64,000 nt of DNA from Cognataquiflexum rubidum (GCF_022538115.1 NZ_JAKZAL010000005.1:1-64000), one strand, 5' to 3'. Positions 52,050 through 61,833 are shown, numbered from the stretch's first letter. Translations and numbers: made by a program. Notes: generated by a model from the sequence alone, not told the origin.

Positions 52050-52493
52050 ACCACAGATGGACACAGATTTGCACAGATATTTGGAATCCTTTATCTATTC
52101 AATTATTGCACGATTCATAAGCTCAAAAGGGATATTGAAAAAACTTTGAGGTTATTTTTTATCTGTGTTCATCTGTGAATATCTGTGGTGAAGCAAAAGT
52201 TTTTACCACAGATGGACACAGATATTTGGAATACTTTATCCTTTATCTATTCAATTATTGCACGATTCATAAGCTCAAAAGGGATATTGAAAAAACTTTG
52301 AGGTTATTTTTTATCTGTGTTCATCTGTGAATATCTGTGGTGAAGCAAAAGTTTTTACCACAGATGGACACAGATATTTGGAATACTTTATCCTTTATCT
52401 ATTCAATTATTGCACGATTCATAAGCTCAAAAGGGATATTGAAAAAACTTTGAGGTTATTTTTTATCTGTGCTCATCTGTGAAAATCTGTGGT
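52050..52493. repeat. Three tandem 137-140-bp inverted-repeat-ended elements
   Basis: Copies lie at 52050-52189, 52205-52341 and 52357-52493 with 15-bp linkers (GAAGCAAAAGTTTTT). Each starts ACCACAGATGGACACAGAT and ends in the inverted form (ATCTGTG.TCATCTGTGA.. ..ATCTGTGGT). The core between the ends is nearly identical (TATTCAATTATTGCACGATT and CATAAGCTCAAAAGGGATAT). Copy 1 has one extra unit and lacks a 7-bp CTTTATC duplication. The stretch 51958-52508 holds no gene apart from these elements. Confidence 0.93.
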
Positions 52494-52508
52494 TTAAAAA
52501 TTAAACCC

Positions 52509-54563
52509 TCACTTTGTCAGCACACCGACCTCAGCAATAGAAGCGGGCTGGTTATTTGTTGTGGAAAGGGATTTGAGTTTTATAAAATGGACTTGGGAAG
52601 GAGAAAACCTGGCCACCTGCTCCATGGGATTGTTCTTGATGTTTGAAAACTCCCCTGAGGTCAAAGTCTTCCAGGATTTTCCATCCATACTGCCCTCAAA
52701 AACATATTTCGAAATGACCCCGCTCATAAATCTATTCTGTGGTGGCCAATAGGTAAAACCATTGATATTAATTGATTCTCCCAAGTCAATGACCACTTCG
52801 TTTTGCTCACTCTGCCAAAAGGTCTGTGAATCTTCGTCAATTACTTTCGCGGCTTTTTCGTCTTTGTTGACCAATTTCCATTTGGCTTTGGGTATATCCA
52901 GGTTACGGACCAAAACCTCACTTTTCTTTCCACTTTGACTGTCAAAGGCCATTGCTTTGAGGGTGGTTGATTCAGAAACGGCTATCGGATTTTCATATTT
53001 GATACGGTTTTCATTGGGTTCAGAACCATCTATAGTATAGTAAATTCCCACTCCTTTTTCAGGAACTTGGAGTGTCACCTCCCCTGATTTGGACCTGATC
53101 AACTCCGGTTCGGTGACGAGCTTTGGCGCATAGAATATGCCGATATTGGAAATCGTAGGACTGGCTTTAGCATCGGTGATGGTAAACCGGACTTGTTTTG
53201 CCATCACATCATCAAACCTCAAAATCCTTTTGATTCCCACCGTGGTTCCCTGATGGATTTGCTCCCAACCTTTTTCTGTTTCCACTTCCAAAGTAAAAGA
53301 CTTGATCCTCTGTCCAAGTGGGATATATTCCTGTGCCACAAACCTGTTGATCAAAGTCGGTTCTGTCAACGTCAAAACAATACTGCTCTCAATCACCCCA
53401 TCTTCCGTAGCCCAATATTTTTCCCTGTCAGCATGAATCACATTTACTGCCTCAAATCCTTTTCCCCGTTCATTGCTCGCGGTTACTTTTGCGGTTTTGG
53501 CCAGATCGACAGCAAAGTCTTCCCTGATTTTATTCGCAAGTTTCATAACCTGCTCCACGTCTTTTTCATGGATCAAACCCCGTCTGTCGACAGGAAAGTT
53601 GATCAGCAAAGAACTGTTTTGACCGATGCTTTTGTAATAAATCTCCAACAACTGAGGCAAGGTCCGAACCTTGTGGTCTTCATATTCATGGTAATACCAA
53701 CCCGGTCTGATCGAGACATCTGACTCCGCCGGAACCCAATGCGTCCCATTTTCTTGGCCAGAAGCAAATCTCTCCGGATAGTCAGGCATCCCGGCGTAAA
53801 CAGAATCCCGCATCAGATTTCCCCATGTGGTCTCGTATGCAAACCCATGTTCATTGCCAACCCAACGTACGTCGGGTCCACCATCGCTGAACATCACGGC
53901 TCCGGGCTGTAATTCACGGACAAGATTGTATGTATTTTCCCAGTCATAATAAGTCAACTTATCCACTGTCCGCACTTCATTGGCCCCTCCATAATAGCCG
54001 TCACCGCCATTTGCCCCGTCAAACCAAACTTCAAAAATATCCCCATAATTGCTTAGCAATTCGGTCAACTGATTTCGCATATAAGTGATGTATTCCGGGT
54101 TTCCATAATCGGCATGGTTGCGGTCCCAAGGGGAATAATAAATCCCGAATTTCAGCCCGTATTCCTTACAGGCCTCCGACAGTTCACGGATCAGGTCACC
54201 CTTGCCATCTTTCCAAGGAGAATTTTTTACCGAATGCTCGGTGTAGCCGGAAGGCCAAAGACAAAAGCCATCATGGTGCTTGGCGGTAATGATGATCCCT
54301 TTCATTCCGGCTTCTTTGGCGACTTTTGCCCATTGCCTTGTATCCAAAGCGGTCGGGTTGAATTCAGAAGGAAGTTCATCTCCCATTCCCCATTCCATAT
54401 CCGAAAAAGTATTCATGTTGAAATGCACAAAAGCATAGTATTCGAGCTCATGCCAAGCAAGTTGTCTCGGGGAGGGAATTGGCTCCACGGGAACCGGAGG
54501 GCTAACTTCTTTGCCTTCACAGGCCAAAAGAATCAAAAGTGGGAGGAGGTATTTTTTCATCAT
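52509..54563 (-). CDS. Alpha-L-fucosidase, GH29, with C-terminal carbohydrate-binding-like domains
   Basis: From the start at 54563 (or 54560) the 684-residue lipoprotein has a lipobox ILLAC, a GH29 catalytic barrel (about 30-350) with AKHHDGFCLWPS, FGIYYSPWDRNHADYG and the nucleophile region FEVWFDGANGGDG, then an F5/8-type-C-like domain (about 350-490), a chitobiase-like GIYYTIDGSEP segment and a second F5/8-type-C-like domain at the end. It should release fucose from host or algal glycans at the cell surface. The ORF extends to 54656, but those 31 residues precede the real signal peptide. Single gene, divergent from the ECF-motif unit. Confidence 0.92.
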   Translation of the reverse strand: MMKKYLLPLLILLACEGKEVSPPVPVEPIPSPRQLAWHELEYYAFVHFNMNTFSDMEWGMGDELPSEFNPTALDTRQWAKVAKEAGMKGIIITAKHHDGFCLWPSGYTEHSVKNSPWKDGKGDLIRELSEACKEYGLKFGIYYSPWDRNHADYGNPEYITYMRNQLTELLSNYGDIFEVWFDGANGGDGYYGGANEVRTVDKLTYYDWENTYNLVRELQPGAVMFSDGGPDVRWVGNEHGFAYETTWGNLMRDSVYAGMPDYPERFASGQENGTHWVPAESDVSIRPGWYYHEYEDHKVRTLPQLLEIYYKSIGQNSSLLINFPVDRRGLIHEKDVEQVMKLANKIREDFAVDLAKTAKVTASNERGKGFEAVNVIHADREKYWATEDGVIESSIVLTLTEPTLINRFVAQEYIPLGQRIKSFTLEVETEKGWEQIHQGTTVGIKRILRFDDVMAKQVRFTITDAKASPTISNIGIFYAPKLVTEPELIRSKSGEVTLQVPEKGVGIYYTIDGSEPNENRIKYENPIAVSESTTLKAMAFDSQSGKKSEVLVRNLDIPKAKWKLVNKDEKAAKVIDEDSQTFWQSEQNEVVIDLGESININGFTYWPPQNRFMSGVISKYVFEGSMDGKSWKTLTSGEFSNIKNNPMEQVARFSPSQVHFIKLKSLSTTNNQPASIAEVGVLTK

Positions 54564-54604
54564 ATCCAATTGAAAAGGAATATTAACAAAAAATCTCCAA
54601 AAGG

Positions 54605-54633
54605 TTGATGACATTTTTGGATTGATACGATGA
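54605..54633 (+). promoter_or_regulatory. Predicted ECF-sigma promoter P1 (lipoprotein-CHAT unit)
   Basis: TTGATGACATTT (54605-54616) and CGATGA (54628-54633) are separated by exactly 11 bases. The same arrangement recurs before the serine hydrolase gene and before the sigma gene. The second element ends 23 bp before the lipoprotein ATG. The first and second boxes are proposed as -35 and -10 elements. Confidence 0.75.
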
Positions 54634-54656
54634 GGTCTTAACAAACAATAATTCAT

Positions 54657-57173
54657 ATGAAGAACCTCAAATTTTTACTAGCCCTTTTCATTTTCATATC
54701 TCTTGTAAGTTCCTGCAATGAGGAAGAAATCGACCCCAATCTCAATACCGGTACAGGTCCTGTACAATCGGTTTTTCCAACAACTGATGTCAATGTGATA
54801 TTACCCCCGGGAACTTCCATCGACCTTTCCAAAACAAAACTGCTGGCAGGATTTGCTGAATATCCGGTCGACAACGCAGGTAAATCCAAAGTTAGGTTCG
54901 CTACGGGCTCAACGAAATTGGCTTTTTTGGTGGACGAAACTGGCAATTCCCTGATGATGGGTTTCATCACCGATAACAAGAAGGAAATATCCATTGAAAC
55001 CACTGCATCTGTGTTGGTTTACTTTGGTTTGGGGGTTTCTCTCCAACCTATTGAAATCAAAAAGAAATTTCTGGAAGGGTATCCTACAATGGATGGAATG
55101 CCGGAATTCACCCAATCCATTTCGGAGGAATTTTCAAAAAACCCTGAAATGATCAGGAATGGAGGGTTTATGAATTCCCTTACTGATTACCTAAAAACTT
55201 TTGCCCCTGCTGATACCATCGATATCCGGGCCAAACAAATCGATGTAGATACCAAAGGATTTAAAAGTGGTCTTCAAGTCTATGAATTGGATCACCAAAA
55301 CGTCAAAATTCGGAATGAAAGGAGGAGAAGGGCTCATGCTTTTGCTTACAAAACCGCATTCAAAGACAAAGAGGGAGTAGAAACCACACTCAAATATACT
55401 ATTGAAGGAGCTGATGTTTCCGAAAAAGATATACCTGTCAATCCTAGAGTTGCCGTCAACTCCTTTCAAGGAACAATAAAAGAGTCCATTCTGGGAAAAG
55501 GTGCTGATTTTGCAATGACTGAAAATGGACCTATGAATCTCCCCCTGAAGGATTCAGAATCCGAGGCTACTTACAAAATAAGGATTGTTGGCCCCGGGAC
55601 AGGAAATCTTGATGGATTGAGCCTAACAAATGCTGAAAAAGCAAAACTTGACCAGTTAATTCTTGAGACTTTTGCCCTAGACTTTGTTATACCTTTCATT
55701 TTTGACATGATAGGTTTTGATGATACTTTATTTGGTAGTCAATCTAAGAAATTCAAAGACTTGGTCTGGATTCTTGATGTTTTTGTTAAAGCCTCCCCTG
55801 CAATACAGCAACATCTTGAAAAAGGTGAATATATGAATGCCCTTAAAGCAACAATATGGATGGGGTTCACGGAATTCCCAAACAAACAATTTGATGACAT
55901 GGTAGAAGCAGTGACTTTAGGAGGACTGGAAATCATCAAAGCTAACAAGCCCGGTTCGGTCACTGAAACTGCAGAGGAAATATCCAAAAAAGCCAAATCC
56001 GTATTAAAAGCAATGAAATTGGTTGACTTTGTCCTCAAAGCAGTAGACTACAAGTTTCTTTTAGACCACATTGAATTGTCTGATTACAATTCTCAGTTTA
56101 TAGTCAAAGTAAAAGCTGACGATCTTGTGATGACTCCAAACGAGGAGTCGATCGTGACTTCCAAATATTATAGTGTCAAGGTAGAAACCCAGACAAAACT
56201 TGCGGAAGGAGAATCTTTTGTCTACAAATGGTCTACGCCGGGCGATTTCATTTACCTATGGCACCAAAACAAAAAGAGTACAGCGGTAGAAACAAGTACT
56301 CCAACGATGATGTATAGAAGTGATACCAAAGCTGCAGACCTTTCGGATGATAGCAATCCTGATATCATCAAAGTAGAAGTGTTTACCAAAAAAGGAACTA
56401 CACTGACCAGAATCGGCGATGCGGAAGCCGAAATCAACGTCATGAAGCTCAAGCTCATCATGAAGCCGGATAACATCACACTTCAAGGTGGGCAAAGCGT
56501 CAGGTTATATCTTGAGCGGACAGATGGAGTAAACGATATCGTGCCAAATGGAGCACTTGATTATAAGGTAGAATGGGAAACTCCAGGAGCTTATGGGAAA
56601 TTTAATGGAACGCTAAAAAGTGCTAAAACCATGGGCAATGCCCTGAATTATGAAGTGCTTGACAAGGAAGTGAGAGAAGCCAAGGAATCTATCACAGCCC
56701 GCGTTTATTTCAAGGCCAAAGCTGACACCGAATGGACTTTGAGAGAAACGGTAAAAGGGGTCATCAAAATCGATAACGATCCCAATAAAATTATCCTCGA
56801 TGTCGCATTGGAGACAAGATCATGGGATATCAGTACAGATAAGAGCTGTAATGTCGGTGTCAATATGATCGCATTGGTTCCGGTTCACCCTAAAGCCAAA
56901 AGATACACAGTCACTTTTTATGGATTCAAGAAAGCATCAAGCTGGGAAAACAGAACCAGAAGTTGGCTTCCTGGTCAAGCACCGCCTGTTACTTATGGGT
57001 TTCCGGGAGCTGATGCGCTTCAAATCGTGGGAGGAAACTATTATTTTACCATCGGAAGATCTTGGGGGTCTGGGCCAATGAATTCTTCATGTGGCTCATC
57101 AATTCCCCGAATCGAAGAAAGCTATGCAGCATATGGGGGAAGGGCCAATATTGTGATTGAAATAGAAGACTAG
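54657..57173 (+). CDS. Large surface-type lipoprotein of unknown family
   Basis: The 838-residue protein has a lipobox SLVSSC (Cys about residue 20). No known domain was recognised. Recognisable stretches include an all-alpha middle (about 330-450) and a C-terminal half (about 480-830) with repeated beta-sandwich-like sequence (FVYKWSTPGDFIYLW, LQGGQSVRLYLERTDG, YKVEWETPGAYGKFNG) suggestive of Ig-like or PKD-like folds, and a last segment with two cysteines. It is the first gene of the predicted P1 transcript, followed after 130 bp by the CHAT-TPR gene without a terminator. It may be a cell-surface partner or target of the CHAT protein. Confidence 0.8.
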   Translation: MKNLKFLLALFIFISLVSSCNEEEIDPNLNTGTGPVQSVFPTTDVNVILPPGTSIDLSKTKLLAGFAEYPVDNAGKSKVRFATGSTKLAFLVDETGNSLMMGFITDNKKEISIETTASVLVYFGLGVSLQPIEIKKKFLEGYPTMDGMPEFTQSISEEFSKNPEMIRNGGFMNSLTDYLKTFAPADTIDIRAKQIDVDTKGFKSGLQVYELDHQNVKIRNERRRRAHAFAYKTAFKDKEGVETTLKYTIEGADVSEKDIPVNPRVAVNSFQGTIKESILGKGADFAMTENGPMNLPLKDSESEATYKIRIVGPGTGNLDGLSLTNAEKAKLDQLILETFALDFVIPFIFDMIGFDDTLFGSQSKKFKDLVWILDVFVKASPAIQQHLEKGEYMNALKATIWMGFTEFPNKQFDDMVEAVTLGGLEIIKANKPGSVTETAEEISKKAKSVLKAMKLVDFVLKAVDYKFLLDHIELSDYNSQFIVKVKADDLVMTPNEESIVTSKYYSVKVETQTKLAEGESFVYKWSTPGDFIYLWHQNKKSTAVETSTPTMMYRSDTKAADLSDDSNPDIIKVEVFTKKGTTLTRIGDAEAEINVMKLKLIMKPDNITLQGGQSVRLYLERTDGVNDIVPNGALDYKVEWETPGAYGKFNGTLKSAKTMGNALNYEVLDKEVREAKESITARVYFKAKADTEWTLRETVKGVIKIDNDPNKIILDVALETRSWDISTDKSCNVGVNMIALVPVHPKAKRYTVTFYGFKKASSWENRTRSWLPGQAPPVTYGFPGADALQIVGGNYYFTIGRSWGSGPMNSSCGSSIPRIEESYAAYGGRANIVIEIED

Positions 57174-57303
57174 GGTCTGGCATAATTACAATATTTTCCA
57201 TAGATTTCACTAATTTCATTTTGGCCAAATCTTCAAAGACTTATTCTCTTTTGGGTTTCTTTAAAGGTTTGGCCAATTATTTTCTTACTGCATGTTTTTC
57301 AAA

Positions 57304-60300
57304 ATGAACCACAGCCGGAACCTTTTTTTTCTGTTAATTTTTGCCTTTAGCTTACCGGAAGGTTTTGCACAGGTCGGGCAAAAAGGATTGGAGTGGATTG
57401 ACCGGGCCTTGGAAGAAAAACATTCCCTCCAGGCGGACTCAGCTTTGAAAGCCCAAATAAAATCCATCTACCAATATGGGCTAATTGATTCTCTTCCCCT
57501 GTATACTTCCTACATCGGAAGGGTGGAAACGGAAAAATCCGGTCAAAAAAAAGGGATCGCAAAAGTCCAAAAGTTTATTTCGGATTTTCTTTCCCAAAAC
57601 CATTCCCCAAAACTCAACAAACAAATCCACCGGGAAGCTGCGGGCTTTTATGAATACATCGGGGAATTGGAACTTGCTTATCAAGCCAACCAATCTGCCT
57701 TTGATTGGGGGCAAAAAGATTCGGAAACTACCTTTAAAGAATTGGGAAAAATCCAGAATAATATGGGAACCCTTTCCCTCTATCTTGGAAACAGGGCCCA
57801 AGCCAAAGTACATGTCCATCAAGCAATATCACTCTACCGCAAAGAACCAAAGGTAGATGCTGAATCTCTCTACCTGAGCTATAATGCTCTGGGAAATATG
57901 CATTGGTTTGGGGCCAGGATGGATTCGGCGGAATATTACTTTTTGAAAGCGTTGAAGCAGTTTGGAGACATGAGCGACACTCCCCGAAACAAGCACTACC
58001 GACCTGCGATGGTTCTTAATAACCTGGCAGGAGTTCAATCCGCTTTAGGCAAAACCTCAGCGGGCATCAAGTCCATGGAACAGACCATCGACCACCTGTC
58101 AGACTACATCGCGGCAATGTCAGATGTGCAGGAAATCGCAAAAGGAAAGGAATTCCAATACCAGGCCATTGACAACCTCGCCGGGATGCACAAGGGATTG
58201 GGTAATTATTCCCGTGCAAAGGACTTGTTGGAGTATGCCTTTGAGCAAAAGAAATCAAGTTTTGGTCCCGAAAGTCCCGAAGTATTCAAATCCCAGATTC
58301 TCCTTGGCCAACTTTATTATGACATTCGGGAAAATGAATTGGCCGAAAATTACCTGCTGGAAGGACTCTCCCTGATCGACAGGCTGGGAGGGGATTATCT
58401 TTATTGGCAGGCAGATGCTTATTACGCTTTGGCGAGAATCAAAGATTCTCAAGGAGAGGACAGTGAGGCACTTCATTTTTACAAGTTGGCCGAAAGGGTG
58501 TATCAGGACTTTCTCGAAGGAGAATTTGACAATATCTACCTCGGTTTTTTGACCAATGCCTCTCTTTTTTATGCAGAATCCGGATTGGGAAAAGAAGCCA
58601 AAACGACCGCCAACAAAGGCTTGGACTATGTCATCCAAAATCAGGGAAAAAACAGTCTCCTTGCTTTCAATCAAATATTGAACCTTGCAGAAATCCATTA
58701 TTTGCTCCAAGAATATCCTGAGTCCCTCCGTCTCAGCGAGGAAGCACTCCTGATAATGGATGGCAGGTACGATTCCGAAATGACTTGGCTGGATTCACTC
58801 CAGACCGAGACCCAAAAACCCCGCGCCATTCTCCTCCAGTCAAAATCATCTTATCAGCTCCAACCTGTACGGGATGTTCGCTTCCTCTCGGAAATAAAGA
58901 TCAGGATGGATAAAGCCATTTCGATTTTGGAAAGAAGGAAAACCGCTCTCGGCACGGATGAGGACCTAAATTTATTGCTTTCCGAAAACAGGGACTTGTT
59001 CGATTTCTCCAAAAAAATCGACCTCGAACTGCATGAACTTACCGGAGATGAAAAATACCTGGATGATTTTTTGGGCAAACATGAATCTTCACTATACAAT
59101 AAAGTCCGCGCCAGATTGCAGAAAGTGGATAACATCAGGTTTGCCGATATCCCAACCGAAATACAGGAAAAGGAAGATTTGCTCAAAACCAACCTACAAA
59201 ATTCTCTGAATCAGGAATCTCCGGATATTACTCCTTTCCTTGCAGCCAGTAAAGATTGGGATGATTACCTTGACATGCTAAAGATTACATATCCCTCCTA
59301 TTTCCAATTTAGATATGCCAATATTTCAAGTTCCATAGATGACATTCAGGTGAACATTCCTGACAAAACAACGGTAATCAGGTATATTTTTGTAGGAGAA
59401 AACCTTGCCGCAGTGGTGATGGACAAAAACCAAAAAAAGCTCATTTCCTTGGATTTTGAGACGGTTAAGAACCACATTGCAGACCTTCAACTAAACTGGA
59501 ACAAAGAGGAAGTGGTCTTTAAACTGCTTGATGAACTGTACCAATCACTTTGGAGGCCTCTCGAAGCCATGATCCAAAACCAAAAGCTGATTATCATCCC
59601 GGATGGGCAGCTCTTTAATCTGAGTTTTGAGATTTTGACACCCGCTAAGATCAAGTCTTATAGTGAATTGGCTAAAAAAAGCCTATTGGCCAAGCATAGC
59701 ATCAGTTACCATTATAGCTCCCTGCTTCTTCAAAAATCCAAACCAGAATCCGGCTATAAATCCAATTTTGTGGCATTCGCTCCCGGATTTTTTGACAGGA
59801 TGAAAACCGATTATTTGTCCGGCCTGAAGGATTCCCTCTACATGGACCGGGCTTATCTTACCCTGATACCACAGCCTTTTACCTTGGCTTTGGTCAAGAA
59901 GGTGAAGTCGCTGTTTGGAGGATCTCTTTTTGTCGAAGATGAATCCACGGTTTCCCGATTCAAGGAATCAGCAGGCTCGAATAGGATCATCCACATCGGC
60001 ACCCATGCAGAATCCAACAACCTCAGTCCGGCTTTTTCCAAACTCATTTTTTCCAAAGAATCAAAAGAGGAAAGTTTTCCTGAAGACAACTCCTTGTATG
60101 CTTTTGACATATACAACATTGATTTGCGCGCAAAATTAGCCGTGTTGACAGCTTGTGAAACAGGCAAGAATACCTTCGATCCGGGGGAAGGAATGGTCTC
60201 TTTGGCCCATGCTTTTAATTACGCCGGCAGCGAAAGCTTGTTGATCGGACTCTGGAAGATCGATGAAAAGGCAAGCAGCATCATCGTGGAGGAATTTTAC

Positions 60301-60543
60301 CAAAACCTTTCCAAGGGATTCGACAAAGCTGAAGCCCTGCAAAAAGCGAAGTTACACTACCTGACTGTTGCCAAAGGAAGAGAATTGTCTCCTGATTTTT
60401 GGGCAGGGTTGATTTTGATGGGAGATCCGAGTCCAATGGTTTTTGACAAGTCGGTCAGATGGTGGGTTTATCTGATGGTGGTTGCAGTATTAGCCATCCT
60501 GCTAATCGGTTGGAGAAAGTACTGGTTTGCAAAAGGAAAATAA
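57304..60543 (+). CDS. Exported TPR-CHAT (caspase-like) protein with C-terminal membrane anchor
   Basis: The protein (1079 residues from 57304; 1083 from 57292) has a signal peptide (about 1-23), a long TPR solenoid (about 40-540; many YLKAL and NNLA helix pairs) and a C-terminal CHAT domain with the caspase-like dyad: His in IHIGTHAES (residue 905 in the 57292 numbering) and Cys in LTACETGKN (residue 955). A single hydrophobic segment YLMVVAVLAILLIGW lies at the very end. It is therefore a membrane-anchored protease facing the periplasm. It shares a predicted ECF promoter with the upstream lipoprotein gene and stands near the sigma/anti-sigma pair. Confidence 0.9.
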   Translation: MNHSRNLFFLLIFAFSLPEGFAQVGQKGLEWIDRALEEKHSLQADSALKAQIKSIYQYGLIDSLPLYTSYIGRVETEKSGQKKGIAKVQKFISDFLSQNHSPKLNKQIHREAAGFYEYIGELELAYQANQSAFDWGQKDSETTFKELGKIQNNMGTLSLYLGNRAQAKVHVHQAISLYRKEPKVDAESLYLSYNALGNMHWFGARMDSAEYYFLKALKQFGDMSDTPRNKHYRPAMVLNNLAGVQSALGKTSAGIKSMEQTIDHLSDYIAAMSDVQEIAKGKEFQYQAIDNLAGMHKGLGNYSRAKDLLEYAFEQKKSSFGPESPEVFKSQILLGQLYYDIRENELAENYLLEGLSLIDRLGGDYLYWQADAYYALARIKDSQGEDSEALHFYKLAERVYQDFLEGEFDNIYLGFLTNASLFYAESGLGKEAKTTANKGLDYVIQNQGKNSLLAFNQILNLAEIHYLLQEYPESLRLSEEALLIMDGRYDSEMTWLDSLQTETQKPRAILLQSKSSYQLQPVRDVRFLSEIKIRMDKAISILERRKTALGTDEDLNLLLSENRDLFDFSKKIDLELHELTGDEKYLDDFLGKHESSLYNKVRARLQKVDNIRFADIPTEIQEKEDLLKTNLQNSLNQESPDITPFLAASKDWDDYLDMLKITYPSYFQFRYANISSSIDDIQVNIPDKTTVIRYIFVGENLAAVVMDKNQKKLISLDFETVKNHIADLQLNWNKEEVVFKLLDELYQSLWRPLEAMIQNQKLIIIPDGQLFNLSFEILTPAKIKSYSELAKKSLLAKHSISYHYSSLLLQKSKPESGYKSNFVAFAPGFFDRMKTDYLSGLKDSLYMDRAYLTLIPQPFTLALVKKVKSLFGGSLFVEDESTVSRFKESAGSNRIIHIGTHAESNNLSPAFSKLIFSKESKEESFPEDNSLYAFDIYNIDLRAKLAVLTACETGKNTFDPGEGMVSLAHAFNYAGSESLLIGLWKIDEKASSIIVEEFYQNLSKGFDKAEALQKAKLHYLTVAKGRELSPDFWAGLILMGDPSPMVFDKSVRWWVYLMVVAVLAILLIGWRKYWFAKGK

Positions 60544-60551
60544 AATCGGGA

Positions 60552-60584
60552 TTCATTGATGACATTTTGGAGTAATCCCGATGT
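60552..60584 (+). promoter_or_regulatory. Predicted ECF-sigma promoter P2 (serine hydrolase)
   Basis: TTCATTGATGACATTT (60552-60567), 11 bases, then CGATGT (60579-60584). The second element lies 38 bp before the serine-hydrolase ATG at 60622. The element also overlaps two mutually exclusive hairpin arms (60545-60553/60574-60582 and 60558-60565/60581-60588). Confidence 0.8.
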
Positions 60585-60621
60585 CATCAAAAATCCATTG
60601 CTCACCAAAACCTTTTCAACC

Positions 60622-61833
60622 ATGAAATTCCAATCCTTCTCCAAAATCATGTATCGAGGCCTACTGTTTTCTGCCCTTGTATCCATTTTCATTTGGTCGT
60701 GCAGTCCAAAAGAAGATTCCGATCCCACACCTCCCACTATAGTGACACAGGTAGACATTCCTGTTATTGATGGAAAAATTGAAGCTTTTCTAGCCTCCTA
60801 CAAAATCCCCGGAGCATCTCTTGCCATTTCCAAAAACGGAAAACTGGTTTACAAAAAAGCCTATGGAAAAGCTGATGTCGAGGGAAACGTTGACATGACT
60901 ACCAACCATCGAATGCGGGTGGCGAGTGTGTCCAAGACTTTTACCGGAGTGGCTATTATGAGATTGGTTCAGGCAGGAAAGCTGAGCCTTGATGACAAGG
61001 TTTTTGGTCCGGGAAGTATTTTAGGGACAGATTTCGGAACCAAAGCCTACGGCGCAAGGGTACTCAATGTGACTGTCAAAAACCTGCTCCAGATGACCAC
61101 CGGAGGTTGGGTATTGGCCAATGACCGTGATGCTATCGACTCCAATCCTACGATGAATAACAAGGTGTTTTTTGATTGGATGATGGACAATGCCTTATTG
61201 AAACACGATCCGGGGACAAGGTATTGGTATATCAATACGAATTATTTTGTGGCTGCAAGGGTGGTAGAAAAAGTATCAGGAAAATCTTTTTATCAATTTA
61301 TGAAAGATGATTTCTTAACTCCTCTTGGGATTACATCGGCTGTGATGGGAAAATCGGCCATGACAAACCTTCAACCAGAAGAAACCAAATATTATGGGCA
61401 AGGGGGTACTAAAGGATTTGAGTATAACCTCAATATTGAAAGAAGGGACGGAGATGGGGGATTGGTAATCAATGCGAGTGACTTGTTGAAATTTGTAACG
61501 GCCATTGATGGAAACCCAAGCCGTCCGGATATATTGGATGCCACTACTTACCAAAAATTTATTCAACCATCAGGTCCTGCCCCTCTCGAACCAAACTTTG
61601 GAAATGGAATTGTTAAGTGGAATACGAGGTATTATTTCTACGGTGCCCTGCCGGGGACAAGATCTTCTTACATGACAGAAAACAATGGGATGGCAGTAGC
61701 ATTGATATTCAACGGAAACGCCGATTATACCAACAATGCAGTTTATAACCCATTCGTACAGGCCCATCAGGCACTTTTGGTGGACCTGCTTACCAAGAAC
61801 CTCAATGTCTACCTGGACATTGACCAGTTTTAA
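60622..61833 (+). CDS. Serine-hydrolase (beta-lactamase-family) lipoprotein
   Basis: From the ATG at 60622 the 403-residue protein has a lipobox IWSC (Cys about residue 27) and the serine motifs VASVSKTF (Ser102-x-x-Lys105) and YWYINTNYF (Tyr-x-Asn). The usual third HxG/KTG motif is not obvious (the region reads ALPGTRSSYM). The fold is that of D-aminopeptidases/esterases rather than true beta-lactamase. A codon at 60556 lies inside the predicted promoter P2, supporting the 60622 start. It is transcribed alone between P2 and the terminator at 61873. Confidence 0.85.
   Translation: MKFQSFSKIMYRGLLFSALVSIFIWSCSPKEDSDPTPPTIVTQVDIPVIDGKIEAFLASYKIPGASLAISKNGKLVYKKAYGKADVEGNVDMTTNHRMRVASVSKTFTGVAIMRLVQAGKLSLDDKVFGPGSILGTDFGTKAYGARVLNVTVKNLLQMTTGGWVLANDRDAIDSNPTMNNKVFFDWMMDNALLKHDPGTRYWYINTNYFVAARVVEKVSGKSFYQFMKDDFLTPLGITSAVMGKSAMTNLQPEETKYYGQGGTKGFEYNLNIERRDGDGGLVINASDLLKFVTAIDGNPSRPDILDATTYQKFIQPSGPAPLEPNFGNGIVKWNTRYYFYGALPGTRSSYMTENNGMAVALIFNGNADYTNNAVYNPFVQAHQALLVDLLTKNLNVYLDIDQF

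Noticed and set aside
52050-52493. Possible CRISPR array
   Set aside because: The repeated unit is about 137-140 bp with identical 15-bp linkers. CRISPR needs short repeats with unique spacers, and no cas gene is near.
57220-57276. TTTGGCCAA twice upstream of the CHAT gene (57220-57228 and 57268-57276) as a further regulatory site
   Set aside because: Short, palindromic and AT-rich context. It does not match the ECF motif, so support is too weak to list as a site.
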